From NCBI GenBank assembly GCA_036272935.1, contig DATAXP010000164.1, positions 1 through 28,119 of the forward strand: a stretch of DNA of 28,119 nt. Reading direction: 5' to 3'. Shown piece after piece: positions 15,723 to 24,100 of this stretch. A model generated the notes under the pieces. That model ran no database searches. It saw nothing but the letters and a program-made list of their open reading frames with translations, and was not told the origin of the DNA. The first letter of the stretch is position 1; each line of letters begins with the position of its first letter. The DNA comes from DATAXP01 sp036272935 (GTDB lineage: Bacteria; Planctomycetota; Planctomycetia; Pirellulales; PNKZ01). The position numbers were made by a program, and so were the translations under genes.

Positions 15723-18700
15723 TCACTTCGCCGCTGCGCGCTGGACGGCGGTCTTTGACGCAGGAAGTTTGGCCTGCCATTCGGCGGCCGCCGAGGGCTT
15801 GTCCCACGCTTCGTACAGCGCGATCACGCGCTCCAGCGCCCGGCGTGCCTCGCGCTGGCCGCCGCGCTTGACGGAGAGCACGGCGAAGCTGCCGACGAGC
15901 AGGGGTTCGGCCTCGTCGTAGCGCTTGAGTGCAACGAGCGCTTCGCCCCAAGCGCTTTCGGCCTGCGCGGTGCGCAGATGCCCCTCGGCCAGCAGGCGAC
16001 GATCGGCTTCGACCGCCTCGCGCAGCAACGGCTCGGCGTCGGCAGGATGGTTCTGGGCCAGTAGCGCTTCGCCCAGCAGCACCTGCACATCGCTGACCGC
16101 CATCGGCACCGGCGGCTGCGCCGCTTGCAACTCGGCCAGCAGCTCGCGCAGCACCTTCTCGGCCTCGGGCCATTTCTTTTGCTCAGCGAGCACGATCGCC
16201 AGCGAACGTTCGGTCGCTTGCGTTTCTGGATCGTCCGGGGCAGTCTTTCGCCGCCGATCGAGTGCCTCGCGCAGCAACGGCTCCGCGCTTTCAGGCTTCC
16301 CTTCGCTTTCCAACACCAGAGCGAGCGTCGCCAGCGATTTCAGCGTGTCGGGATGGTTGGGGCCTACCACGCGCTCGCGGCCGGCCACCAGTTTTTTCAC
16401 CAGCGGCTCGGCTTCGTCGAGCCGTCTCATCGCCAACAGCAGCGTCACCAGGTCGTCGGCGGCGTTCAGCGTCTCGGGATGATCGGGCCCGAGCACGCGC
16501 ACATGCGCATCGTAGCTGTCGTGTGCCACGGCGTCGGCTTCGGCCCATTTGCCGGCTGACATGTAGAGCTGCGTCATGGTGCTCATGGCCAGTAGCGTGT
16601 CGGGATGGTCAGGCCCCAGTTCGCGGCGGCAAATCTCGACGTTCTCGCGCACCAGTGGCTCCGCCTCGTCGAGCTTGCCGAGCGCCTGCAAGTTCACCGC
16701 AAGGTTGTTCAGCGACACAAGCGTATGGGGATGGTTCGGCCCGAGCACTCGGCGCTGCGTCTCGAGCACTTGGCGCAGCAGCGGAGCAGCCTCGGCGAAC
16801 TTGCCTTCGGCTTGCAGCACCATCGCCAGACCGCTCGTGGCTTGCAGCGTGTCGGGATGCTGGTCCCCCAACACGCGACGACACGCCGCCAGAGTCGAGC
16901 GGGCCAGCGGCTCCGCCTCGGCCAGTTTGCCTTCCGATTGCAGCAGCCGGCTCAGGTTGTGCTGCGCTACGAAGGTCTGCGGATGATCGTCGCCGAACAC
17001 ACGCCGGGTGGCTTCGAGTAATTGCCGCACGACCACCTCGGCCTCGGCCAGCTTGCCCGAGTCCTGCAGCAGCGTGGCCATCTGGTTCATGGTCAGCAGT
17101 GTGTCGGGATGCTCGGTGCCGAGCACTTTCTGCTGCGTCGCCAACACCTCGGCATAGAGCTTCTGCGCCTCGTCGCGCCGGCCGACGGCTTGCAATAATC
17201 CAGCCAGGTTGTGCCCCGCGGTAAGCGTCAGCGGATGGTCGGCCCCAAGACTCTTCGCCAGGCGCTTGTAGGTCTTCCGCAGCAGCGGCTCGGCCTCGGC
17301 AAATTTCCCCTGCTGCTGCCAGCAAAGCGCCAACGCCCCCTGGGCCAGCAACGTGTTGGGATCGTCATCGCCCAGCTCGCGGCGATGCCCGGCCAGGCTG
17401 CGCTCGTACAGCGGCTCGGCCTCGGCCAGTTTTCCTTCGGCCTGTAGCGCCTGGGCCAGATTATTCAGCGCTCCTAGCGTTTCGGGATCGTTGGCACCCA
17501 GCGTGCGCTCGCGCGCCGCCAGGCTGCGGCGGTACAGCGGCTCGGCCTCGGCCAGCTTTCCCTGGGCCTTGATTGTCTCGGCCAGGTTGTTGAGCGCGGC
17601 CAAAGTGTCGGGCGCGTCGGGACCGAGCACTGTTTCGCGCAGCTCGAGTGCCCGCCGCAGATGCGGCTCGGCGTCGTCGTACAGCCCCAGCCGATACATC
17701 GTCGTGCCGATCGTGTTGCGGACGCTGGCTTCGACCTCGGGCTCATCGCCGAGTGCCTTCTCGATCTTCGGCCCCACTTGCCGCAGCACTTCCTCGACCG
17801 TCACCTGGTGGCCACGCGCTAATTCCGGGGCGGCGGCAGCCAGCATGTCGTCGACCAGAAAATTGTTGATCGTCTCGGCGATCGTCGCCTGCCGCTTGGC
17901 GTCTTCCTTGGCCTCCATCGCTTGCTCGCGCTGGGCGACGGCGTCGTTGCGGGCCGCGGCGATCTCCAACTTTTGCCGCTCCGCCTCCCGCCATTTCCAC
18001 GTCACGCCGGCAAAGCCTGCGAGGAACACCAAGATCAACGCTGCCGTCAGCCGCGCGACCACCGGGTTGTGCCGATACCACCGCGCCAGCCGCTGCGGCA
18101 ACGTCGCCCGGCGCGCGTGGATCGGCTCGTCCTGCAAGAATCGCTGCAAGTCGGCGGCCATCTCAGCAGCCGTGCGATAGCGATGGTCCGGATCGCGCTC
18201 GAGCGCCTTGAGCACGATCGTTTCCAGATCCTGCGGCACCGCGGGGCAAACGCGGCGCAGCGGCGGAATCTCGGCACTGGTCACCTGGCGCACGAGGCGG
18301 TTGCGATCGTGCGCATCGAAGGCCGGTCGCAGCGACACTAGCTCGTACAGCGTGAGGCCCAGCGCGTAGATGTCGGTGCGGGCGTCGTTCTGTCCGCGGA
18401 ACGACTCGGGAGCCATGTAGCGCAGCGTCCCCACGACGTCGCCGGTCTGCGTGAGATTGTCCTGCTCCATCGCCTTGGCCAGGCCGAAGTCGGCAACCCA
18501 CACGGTCCCCTTGCCGTCGAGCAGCAGATTGGCCGGCTTGATATCACGATGCAGAATCCCCTGCTCATGGGCGTAGGCCAACGCATCGGCCACCTGGGCG
18601 CCCAGCCGGGCCACCGCGTTCCAATACTGACGATCGCCGTGCGAACCGCTGCGCTCGGCGATCGGCTCATAGGCGGCCAGCGTCTCGGCCGACGGCGTTG

Positions 18701-19367
18701 CCGTGTCGCTCAAGTCGACGACCTGGGCCTGGGCCAATTGGTGCAACGTGCTCTGCCCGGCCAACAGCGCGTGGGCGACGCCGAGCGCGCTCGTGTCGCC
18801 GCCGGCAGTCGGTGCCGGCCGCGGCGCGCGGGCCGCGCGCAGATCGACTGCCCGGCGATTGCGGGCCAGCCAGCGCAGATCGTTGAGCACGCCATCGAGC
18901 CCGCGCCCCTGGATGAACTGCATCACGTAGTAGTGCATGTCAGCGGACTCGCCGACGCCGAACACCGGCACGATGTTCGTGTGGTGCAGCCGGGCGGCAG
19001 CACGGGCTTCGCGCTCGAAGCGCCCCTTGTGCCGAGGGTCGACGATCGTGCCGCCGAGCAACACCTTCAACGCGACCCGGCGGCACAACGATTCCTGCTC
19101 CGCCTCGTAGACCACGCCCATCCCGCCACGGCCGATCTCGCGCACCACGCGGTAGTCGCCGAGCCGCTGTAGCACCGGCGTGCCATCGAGGGGCACCGTC
19201 AGCTCGTGGACGGTAGTTTCGTCGATGTGCAAGGCGGCAGCGCCGGCGCGCTGCTGCACCTGGGTCGCGCCGGTGTCGACCGCCACCGGTTGATCGTCGA
19301 TGTTCAGCCGCTGCGGATGCTCGGTCGTGGCATCGGGGGCGGGAGTTGGGGATGACGGCTCGTTCAC
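15723..19367 (-). CDS. Transmembrane Ser/Thr protein kinase with C-terminal TPR (kinesin-light-chain-like) repeats
   Basis: The 1214-residue product has an N-terminal disordered stretch (1-65) followed by a Hanks-type kinase domain (about 72-410). The kinase shows GRGGMGVVYEAE (glycine loop, 79-90), ALK with Lys101, HRDIKPANLLL with Asp275, ADFGLAK with Asp293, and APESF. Between the hinge and the HRD motif there is an unusual insert of about 80 residues (around 163-250) with an Ala/Arg/Pro-rich part. After a juxtamembrane region a single TM helix (VVARLTAALILVFLAGFAGV, about 437-456) and a coiled coil rich in Glu, Ala and Lys follow. From about residue 544 there are about 15 TPR units of 42 residues with the pattern DTL..LNNLA..LQ..GKLAEAEPL. 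The kinase should face the cytoplasm and the TPR domain the other side. The start is the GTG at 19365-19367; since the kinase starts late, the exact start is uncertain. Confidence 0.92.
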   Translation of the reverse strand: MNEPSSPTPAPDATTEHPQRLNIDDQPVAVDTGATQVQQRAGAAALHIDETTVHELTVPLDGTPVLQRLGDYRVVREIGRGGMGVVYEAEQESLCRRVALKVLLGGTIVDPRHKGRFEREARAAARLHHTNIVPVFGVGESADMHYYVMQFIQGRGLDGVLNDLRWLARNRRAVDLRAARAPRPAPTAGGDTSALGVAHALLAGQSTLHQLAQAQVVDLSDTATPSAETLAAYEPIAERSGSHGDRQYWNAVARLGAQVADALAYAHEQGILHRDIKPANLLLDGKGTVWVADFGLAKAMEQDNLTQTGDVVGTLRYMAPESFRGQNDARTDIYALGLTLYELVSLRPAFDAHDRNRLVRQVTSAEIPPLRRVCPAVPQDLETIVLKALERDPDHRYRTAAEMAADLQRFLQDEPIHARRATLPQRLARWYRHNPVVARLTAALILVFLAGFAGVTWKWREAERQKLEIAAARNDAVAQREQAMEAKEDAKRQATIAETINNFLVDDMLAAAAPELARGHQVTVEEVLRQVGPKIEKALGDEPEVEASVRNTIGTTMYRLGLYDDAEPHLRRALELRETVLGPDAPDTLAALNNLAETIKAQGKLAEAEPLYRRSLAARERTLGANDPETLGALNNLAQALQAEGKLAEAEPLYERSLAGHRRELGDDDPNTLLAQGALALCWQQQGKFAEAEPLLRKTYKRLAKSLGADHPLTLTAGHNLAGLLQAVGRRDEAQKLYAEVLATQQKVLGTEHPDTLLTMNQMATLLQDSGKLAEAEVVVRQLLEATRRVFGDDHPQTFVAQHNLSRLLQSEGKLAEAEPLARSTLAACRRVLGDQHPDTLQATSGLAMVLQAEGKFAEAAPLLRQVLETQRRVLGPNHPHTLVSLNNLAVNLQALGKLDEAEPLVRENVEICRRELGPDHPDTLLAMSTMTQLYMSAGKWAEADAVAHDSYDAHVRVLGPDHPETLNAADDLVTLLLAMRRLDEAEPLVKKLVAGRERVVGPNHPDTLKSLATLALVLESEGKPESAEPLLREALDRRRKTAPDDPETQATERSLAIVLAEQKKWPEAEKVLRELLAELQAAQPPVPMAVSDVQVLLGEALLAQNHPADAEPLLREAVEADRRLLAEGHLRTAQAESAWGEALVALKRYDEAEPLLVGSFAVLSVKRGGQREARRALERVIALYEAWDKPSAAAEWQAKLPASKTAVQRAAAK
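16100..17741 (-). repeat. Tandem 126-bp TPR-coding repeat region
   Basis: Within the kinase gene at least 12 units of exactly 42 codons (one of 41) follow each other. Each carries a G-x-x-HP-[DE]TL block and a GKLAEAEPL block. The period is clearest for codons about 544-1060 and decays towards the C-terminus, where two to three weaker units continue to about 15860. This is a coding repeat explained by protein structure and not a satellite. Confidence 0.85.
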
Positions 19368-19504
19368 GGTACGCCCCGCAACATAAGGTTGCCCCGACCG
19401 GCAGAAATCGAAGGTCGATGCGTGGCGCGCAAGTCCTACCTTTATCGTAACTGATTACGCCGCAGGATTGTAGCGAAACCGCCGACGGCCCGCCCAGCAG
19501 AGTT

Positions 19505-19533
19505 TTGCGTTCGGCAGCCACGGCAACTACGAT
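19505..19533 (+). promoter_or_regulatory. Candidate sigma70-like promoter for the LRR protein gene (TTGCGT-17 bp-TACGAT)
   Basis: TTGCGT at 19505-19510 and TACGAT at 19528-19533 are separated by the ideal 17 bp in the divergent gap between the TPR-kinase gene and the LRR gene. The -10 box is only 8 bases from the ATG at 19542, so the message would be nearly leaderless, as for the TACAAT box at 6620. Prediction by eye only. Confidence 0.35.
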
Positions 19534-19541
19534 GGAAATTC

Positions 19542-20318
19542 ATGAAAAACTATCAAATCACGCTGCTGCGTGGGACGTTCGTTTTGGCGATCGCAGCCTG
19601 GTTGCTCGCTTCCCCGGCGACGCAGGCTCAGAACCCACCGCATCCCAGCCAGATCGAAGCGGCGCGCGAAATTCAGCGACTCGGCGGCCGCTTTGCCGCC
19701 AATCAATATGCCCCCGGGCAGCCGATCATTCGCGTGCTGCTCAAGAATACGTCGACCACCGACGACGACCTGGCACGCCTGCACGGCTTGACCCAGGTGA
19801 TGCAGCTCGAGCTCGATCAGACGCCGATCACCGACGCCGGGCTGGCGAACCTCGCGGGGTTCACGCAGTTACAAGGACTGTCGCTGCGGCAAACGAAGAT
19901 CGGCGACGCTGGGCTCGTGCACCTGGCGAAGCTCAACAAGATGGTGTCGCTTGATTTGACCGGCACGCAAGTGACCGATGCGGGACTGGCGCAGTTGAAA
20001 AGCATGACCAAGCTCGAAACGCTGTTGCTCGGCGGCACGCGCATCACCGATGCCGGCCTCAAGTTGCCCGGGCTGCACAACATCGTCAAGCTCGACATCG
20101 GCTCGACGACCGTCACCGACGCCGGCTTGAAGAGCGTCGCCAAGCTGCTCAGCCTCGAGCATCTCGATCTCGACCACACCGCCGTCACCGACGCCGGCTT
20201 GGCGGAACTTGAAAATCTCGCCGACCTGCGAATGCTGCGTCTCGACGGCACAAAGGTAACTGCCGAAGGCGTCGCGAAGCTCAAGGCGGCGATTTCAAAG
20301 CTGGAAGTGGTGCGGTAA
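19542..20318 (+). CDS. Secreted leucine-rich-repeat protein (TDAGL type)
   Basis: A 258-residue protein with a signal peptide (MKNYQITLLRG, hydrophobic TFVLAIAAWLLASPATQA, cleavage near AQN). After residue about 75 there are seven leucine-rich repeats of 23-24 residues in the pattern L..L.LD.T.ITDAGLA.L. These include ITDAGLANL, IGDAGLVHL, VTDAGLAQL, ITDAGLKLP, VTDAGLKSV and VTDAGLAEL, ending with VTAEGVAKL. This ribonuclease-inhibitor-like LRR subtype is common in planctomycetes. It is usually thought to mediate protein binding, but no partner is known. It is divergent from the TPR kinase and just upstream of the sigma factor/kinase pair, so it may be part of the same signalling island. GGA at 19535-19537 is a weak SD. 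A heptamer array begins 17 bp after its TAA stop. Confidence 0.85.
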   Translation: MKNYQITLLRGTFVLAIAAWLLASPATQAQNPPHPSQIEAAREIQRLGGRFAANQYAPGQPIIRVLLKNTSTTDDDLARLHGLTQVMQLELDQTPITDAGLANLAGFTQLQGLSLRQTKIGDAGLVHLAKLNKMVSLDLTGTQVTDAGLAQLKSMTKLETLLLGGTRITDAGLKLPGLHNIVKLDIGSTTVTDAGLKSVAKLLSLEHLDLDHTAVTDAGLAELENLADLRMLRLDGTKVTAEGVAKLKAAISKLEVVR

Positions 20319-20334
20319 GGATAGAAGTAAGTAA

Positions 20335-20406
20335 GTGACTGGTGAGTTGTGAGTGGCGTCGTCCCACTCAGTACCCACCATTCACCTACTCACCACTCAC
20401 TGCTAG
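20335..20406. repeat. Heptamer array 4, two arms in inverted orientation
   Basis: The first arm, GTGACTG, GTGAGTT and GTGAGTG, is followed after seven bases by CCACTCA, GTACCCA, CCATTCA, CCTACTC(A), CCACTCA and CTGCTAG, which is the complementary type. The two arms can pair (GAGTGG with CCACTC and further imperfect pairs), so RNA from here could fold into a hairpin. It fills almost the whole gap between the LRR gene and the sigma-factor gene. Confidence 0.7.
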
Positions 20407-20419
20407 CCGCGGGCAAATC

Positions 20420-21049
20420 ATGACCACCGCCGCCGCGCCGGTTGAATCGTTCGGCTCGACTTCGTCGACGCTGTTGGTTCGCGCCCAGGCTCGCGACGCG
20501 GCGGCGTGGCATAAGCTCGTGCAGTTTTATAGCCCGTTGGTCTACTACTGGTGCCGCGGTGCGCAGTTGCAGCCGGCCGACGCCGCCGACGTGCTGCAAG
20601 ACGTGTTTCATGCGGTGGCCCGCTCGCTCGACCGGTTCCAGAACGATCACCAGCGCGGCAGCTTCCGCGGCTGGCTGTGCCGCATCACGGCCAATAAGCT
20701 GCACGACTACTGGCGCGAGCACCGCCGCGTGCCGCGTGCCGCCGGCGGCTCGACGCACGGGCAGTTTCTCGAGCAACTGGCCGACGAGCCGATCTCGCTC
20801 GACACCGACGCAGCGCCTGAGCCCGAGGAAACTTCGCTCGTGCTGCAGCGCGCCCTCGAGGTGTTTCAGAGCGAGTTTGAACTGCCGACCTGGCAGGCGT
20901 TTTGGCGAGTGACGATCGACGGCCGCTCGCCGGCCGACGTGGCCGCCGAACTCGGCATCACGATCAATGCCGTCTACAAGGCCAAGGCCCGCGTGCTCAG
21001 CCGGCTTCGCGCCGAACTGCGGCCGCTGGTTGATCTTCGGCACCAGTAG
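20420..21049 (+). CDS. RNA polymerase sigma factor, ECF (sigma70 region 2 and 4) type
   Basis: A 209-residue ECF-like sigma factor. Region 2 covers about residues 25-95, with DAADVLQDVFHAVARSLDRF for core binding and -10 recognition and GSFRGWLCRITANKLHDYWR next. A variable linker of about 35 residues follows, then region 4 with a helix-turn-helix, SPADVAAELGITINAVYKAK, followed by RVLSRLRAEL. It directs RNA polymerase to a special promoter set. I start it at the ATG at 20420; an in-frame start at 20342 would add 26 residues coded only by the heptamer array, which is not credible. The giant kinase with its zinc-finger-like N-terminus begins 130 bp downstream in the same direction. Sigma/kinase pairs of this kind are known in planctomycetes, and the kinase may regulate this sigma factor by binding or phosphorylation; this is inference. 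Confidence 0.88.
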   Translation: MTTAAAPVESFGSTSSTLLVRAQARDAAAWHKLVQFYSPLVYYWCRGAQLQPADAADVLQDVFHAVARSLDRFQNDHQRGSFRGWLCRITANKLHDYWREHRRVPRAAGGSTHGQFLEQLADEPISLDTDAAPEPEETSLVLQRALEVFQSEFELPTWQAFWRVTIDGRSPADVAAELGITINAVYKAKARVLSRLRAELRPLVDLRHQ

Positions 21050-21060
21050 CAGCCTGGCCA

Positions 21061-21081
21061 CTTCCTTACGGTCGCGGCTCG
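21061..21081. repeat. Half copy of the CGAGCCGCG dispersed repeat
   Basis: Read on the minus strand, this 21-bp segment starts CGAGCCGCGACCGT and agrees at 19 of 21 positions with 26575-26595 in the giant kinase gene. It lies in the sigma/kinase gap. Confidence 0.6.
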
Positions 21082-21137
21082 TTGGCCCGCGCGAAATGTC
21101 GTGGCAGGCGGCGCCGTTCTTGATTACAGAGCGTCCG

Positions 21138-21179
21138 CACTTCCCACTTCTGACTACAGCCCTCAGCCGACTGTCCTCT
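21138..21179. repeat. Heptamer array 5 (6 units) directly before the giant kinase ATG
   Basis: CACTTCC, CACTTCT, GACTACA, GCCCTCA, GCCGACT and GTCCTCT fill 42 bp and end exactly at the ATG at 21180. The pyrimidine-rich sequence leaves no Shine-Dalgarno site. Confidence 0.65.
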
Positions 21180-24100
21180 ATGTCCGTCTGTCCCGAACAC
21201 GAGCGCGTCCATGCCTACAGCCAAGGCAAAATCAGCGGCGATCATGTCGACGCGATCGCCCAACACGTCGACAGTTGTCCCCACTGCCAGGCGACCCTGC
21301 AAACCTCGGCCGTCGGCGACGATACGCTGGTGGCCGCGCTCCGATCGGCCGCCGCGAAACCGAAGCTCTGCAACGAGCCGGAACTGACCGAGGCCATCCG
21401 TACCGTGCAGGCCGCCACCGTGGCCGACCTCACGCAGAATCTCAGCACGTCCGAGGCTCGAACCATGGCAAAGGATGATCGCTCGCGTGTTTCGCAAACC
21501 GACGCCGCAAAGAAACCCGCAGCCCGCGTGTTGGAAGCCACCCAAAAAGGCGGTACGCTGGGACCATCGTCCGCTACCGGTGCTCCTGCTGCCAGCCCTA
21601 TCGTGCCCGCCACGCCCGAACAGTTCCTGAAAGCGCTCGAAAGCATCGGACTCCTTTCGTCCGACGAGCTGGCGACGTTCCGCAGCGAGCACCTCTCCGG
21701 CGCCTCGCCACCCACGGTGGCCGCGCTGGCCCAGGTGCTCGTCGATGCCGGCAAGCTCACCAGGTTCCAGGCGTCGCATCTGGTGGCTGGCAAGGCCAAG
21801 GCGCTGGTGTTCGGCGAGTACCTGGTGATCGACAAGATCGGCGCCGGCGGCATGGGGCAGGTGTTCAAGGCGCGGCATCGGCGCATGAAGCGGCTGGTGG
21901 CGATCAAGGTGTTGCCGCCTGCCGCGGTGAAGACGCCCGATGCCGTGAAGCGCTTTCAGCGCGAGGTCGAAGCGGCCGCCAAGCTGGTGCATCCGAATAT
22001 CGTCATCGCCCACGACGCCGGCGAATCGAATGGCCTGCACTTCCTGGTGATGGAACTTGTCGAAGGGCAGGACCTGTCGAGCCAGGTCAAGGAGCGCGGC
22101 CCGCTGCCGGTGGACGTGGCGATCGATTACATCCGCCAGGCTGCTTGTGGCTTAGCCTTCGCGCACTCGGAAGGCGTGGTGCATCGCGACATCAAGCCCG
22201 CCAACCTGCTGCTCGACAAAAAAGGAGTGGTGAAAATCCTCGACATGGGGCTGGCGCGGTTCGACGACGGCAACGCCGCGCAAGCCATGAACGAAGGCCT
22301 GACGCAATCGGGCCAGGTGATGGGCACGGTCGATTACATGGCCCCCGAGCAGGCGTTCGACACGCGCTATGCCGACGCTCGGGCCGATATTTATTCGCTC
22401 GGCTGCTCGCTGTACCGCCTGCTGGCCGGCGAAGCGATCTACGGCGGCGAGACAATGATGCAAAAATTCCTCGCCCATCGCGAAGCGCCAATCCCCGACC
22501 TGTGCGCCCGCCGCGCGGAAGTGCCGGCGGCCTTGCAGGCGGTCTTCGCGCGCATGGTGGCCAAGAAGCCCGAAGAGCGCTACGCCACGATGACCGAAGT
22601 GGTGGCGGCACTCGACGGTGTGCGCGCCGGCGCGAGCGCGTCGTATTTCAACGAGCCGCGATCGCTGGCGAGCGGTTCCGAACCGAGCGAAGCGACCATG
22701 GCCTGGCAGAACGCGCCGTATACGGCACTGCCCGGCGCCGAAGCGACGATGGCGCACATCGCCCCCGAAATCCAGACCGACCCGAAGAGCGTGCTCATCG
22801 TACGGAGAGGGCAGCGGGCAGTAGGCAGTCAGAAAGGGCCGCCGCGGAAGAATCGCAACCTTCTCATCGCCGCCGGCGCCGCGGGCTTCTTCGCGCTGCT
22901 GCTGGGCGTGATCGTGTACGTCTACAACCATAAGGGAGAAAAGGTCGCCGAGATCAAAACCGACGGCACGGAGCTGGTGCCGGTCTCGGTTCCTCCCGGC
23001 GGCTCAGTGGCGGTGAAAGCACAAAGCGGAACGCCGCAAGCAACAGGCGCAAACAACGCCCTTCTCCCTTCGGGAGAAGGTGGCCGAAGGCCGGATGAGA
23101 GTGCCGTTGCCGCCTCAACGAGCCCTCACCCCAACCCTCTCCCAAAGGGAGAGGGGGCCGGAGGGGCCGCCAACTACGAGCTCGATCTGTCAGCGGTCGT
23201 CGATGACAAAACGTTCGCTCACGTCGAATTGCCTCGGCGACACCCTGACGATCCGGTCACGGTCGAGATGTTCATTCGGTCTCGAAATCGTCGCCCAATC
23301 AATCAGGCGTTGTTCTGCTTTCAAACTTTCAGCAACCGGATCTCGATGAAACAGTACTCGGGTCGCATTTGGTGGCTCGGCGCGGGAGGCGGGGGCAAGG
23401 ACAACCAAGTGGCGTTCACACCGACTGAAACCGATCAACGTCTTCACGTCGCCGGCGTGATGGCAGACAACGCATTGCAACTGTACGTCGACGGCCGGCT
23501 TGCCGGCACGTCATCGTTGACAACCAAGCCGGCAAAGACGTTCGAGATCTGTAATCTTGGAGCGATGGCCCCGGCGCCAAAGGACAACACATGGGCACCC
23601 TTCGACGGCACGATCGACGAGGTGCGGATCAGCGACGGCGCGCGATACGACAAAGACTTCACGCCCCAAGAGCGCCTCGAACCCGACGCCCAGACCTGGG
23701 CCCTGTACCACTGCGACGAAGGCTCGGGGGACGTGCTCGTCGACGCTTCGGGCCGCGGCAACCACGGCAAGGTCATCGGCGCCACGTGGGTCCGCTCCGG
23801 TTCCGGCCAAGCCCCTACCCACCAGTCCCTAGCCCCCTCCGAAATCCTCACCTCGCCCGATTGGGCCTGGAGCGAGCCGGAGAGGCTCGACGTTCTCGGG
23901 CCTCGTGGCAATGCGGCGATCTCGGGCGATGAACTGTCGCTCGCCTCGGCCGGCGACGGCAAAGGCGGCTTCGGCGGTCAGGACATTTGGATTCAAGAGC
24001 GAACGAGCGTCGACGAACCGTTCGGCCCCCCGGTGAACGCGGGAGCGGAGGTCAACACCGCTGCCGCGGAACAGAATCCCTGGCTGTCGAGCGACGGCCT

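Noticed and set aside
16100..17741. CRISPR or satellite array
   Set aside because: The 126-bp period is a coding TPR repeat with variable positions matching protein structure, with no spacers.
20342..20419. N-terminal extension of the sigma factor
   Set aside because: It is encoded wholly by the heptamer array, and the sigma family starts after the ATG at 20420.
20967..21179. N-terminal extension of the giant kinase
   Set aside because: It overlaps the sigma gene and then crosses repeat sequence; no domain is seen before the Cys/His motif at 21180.
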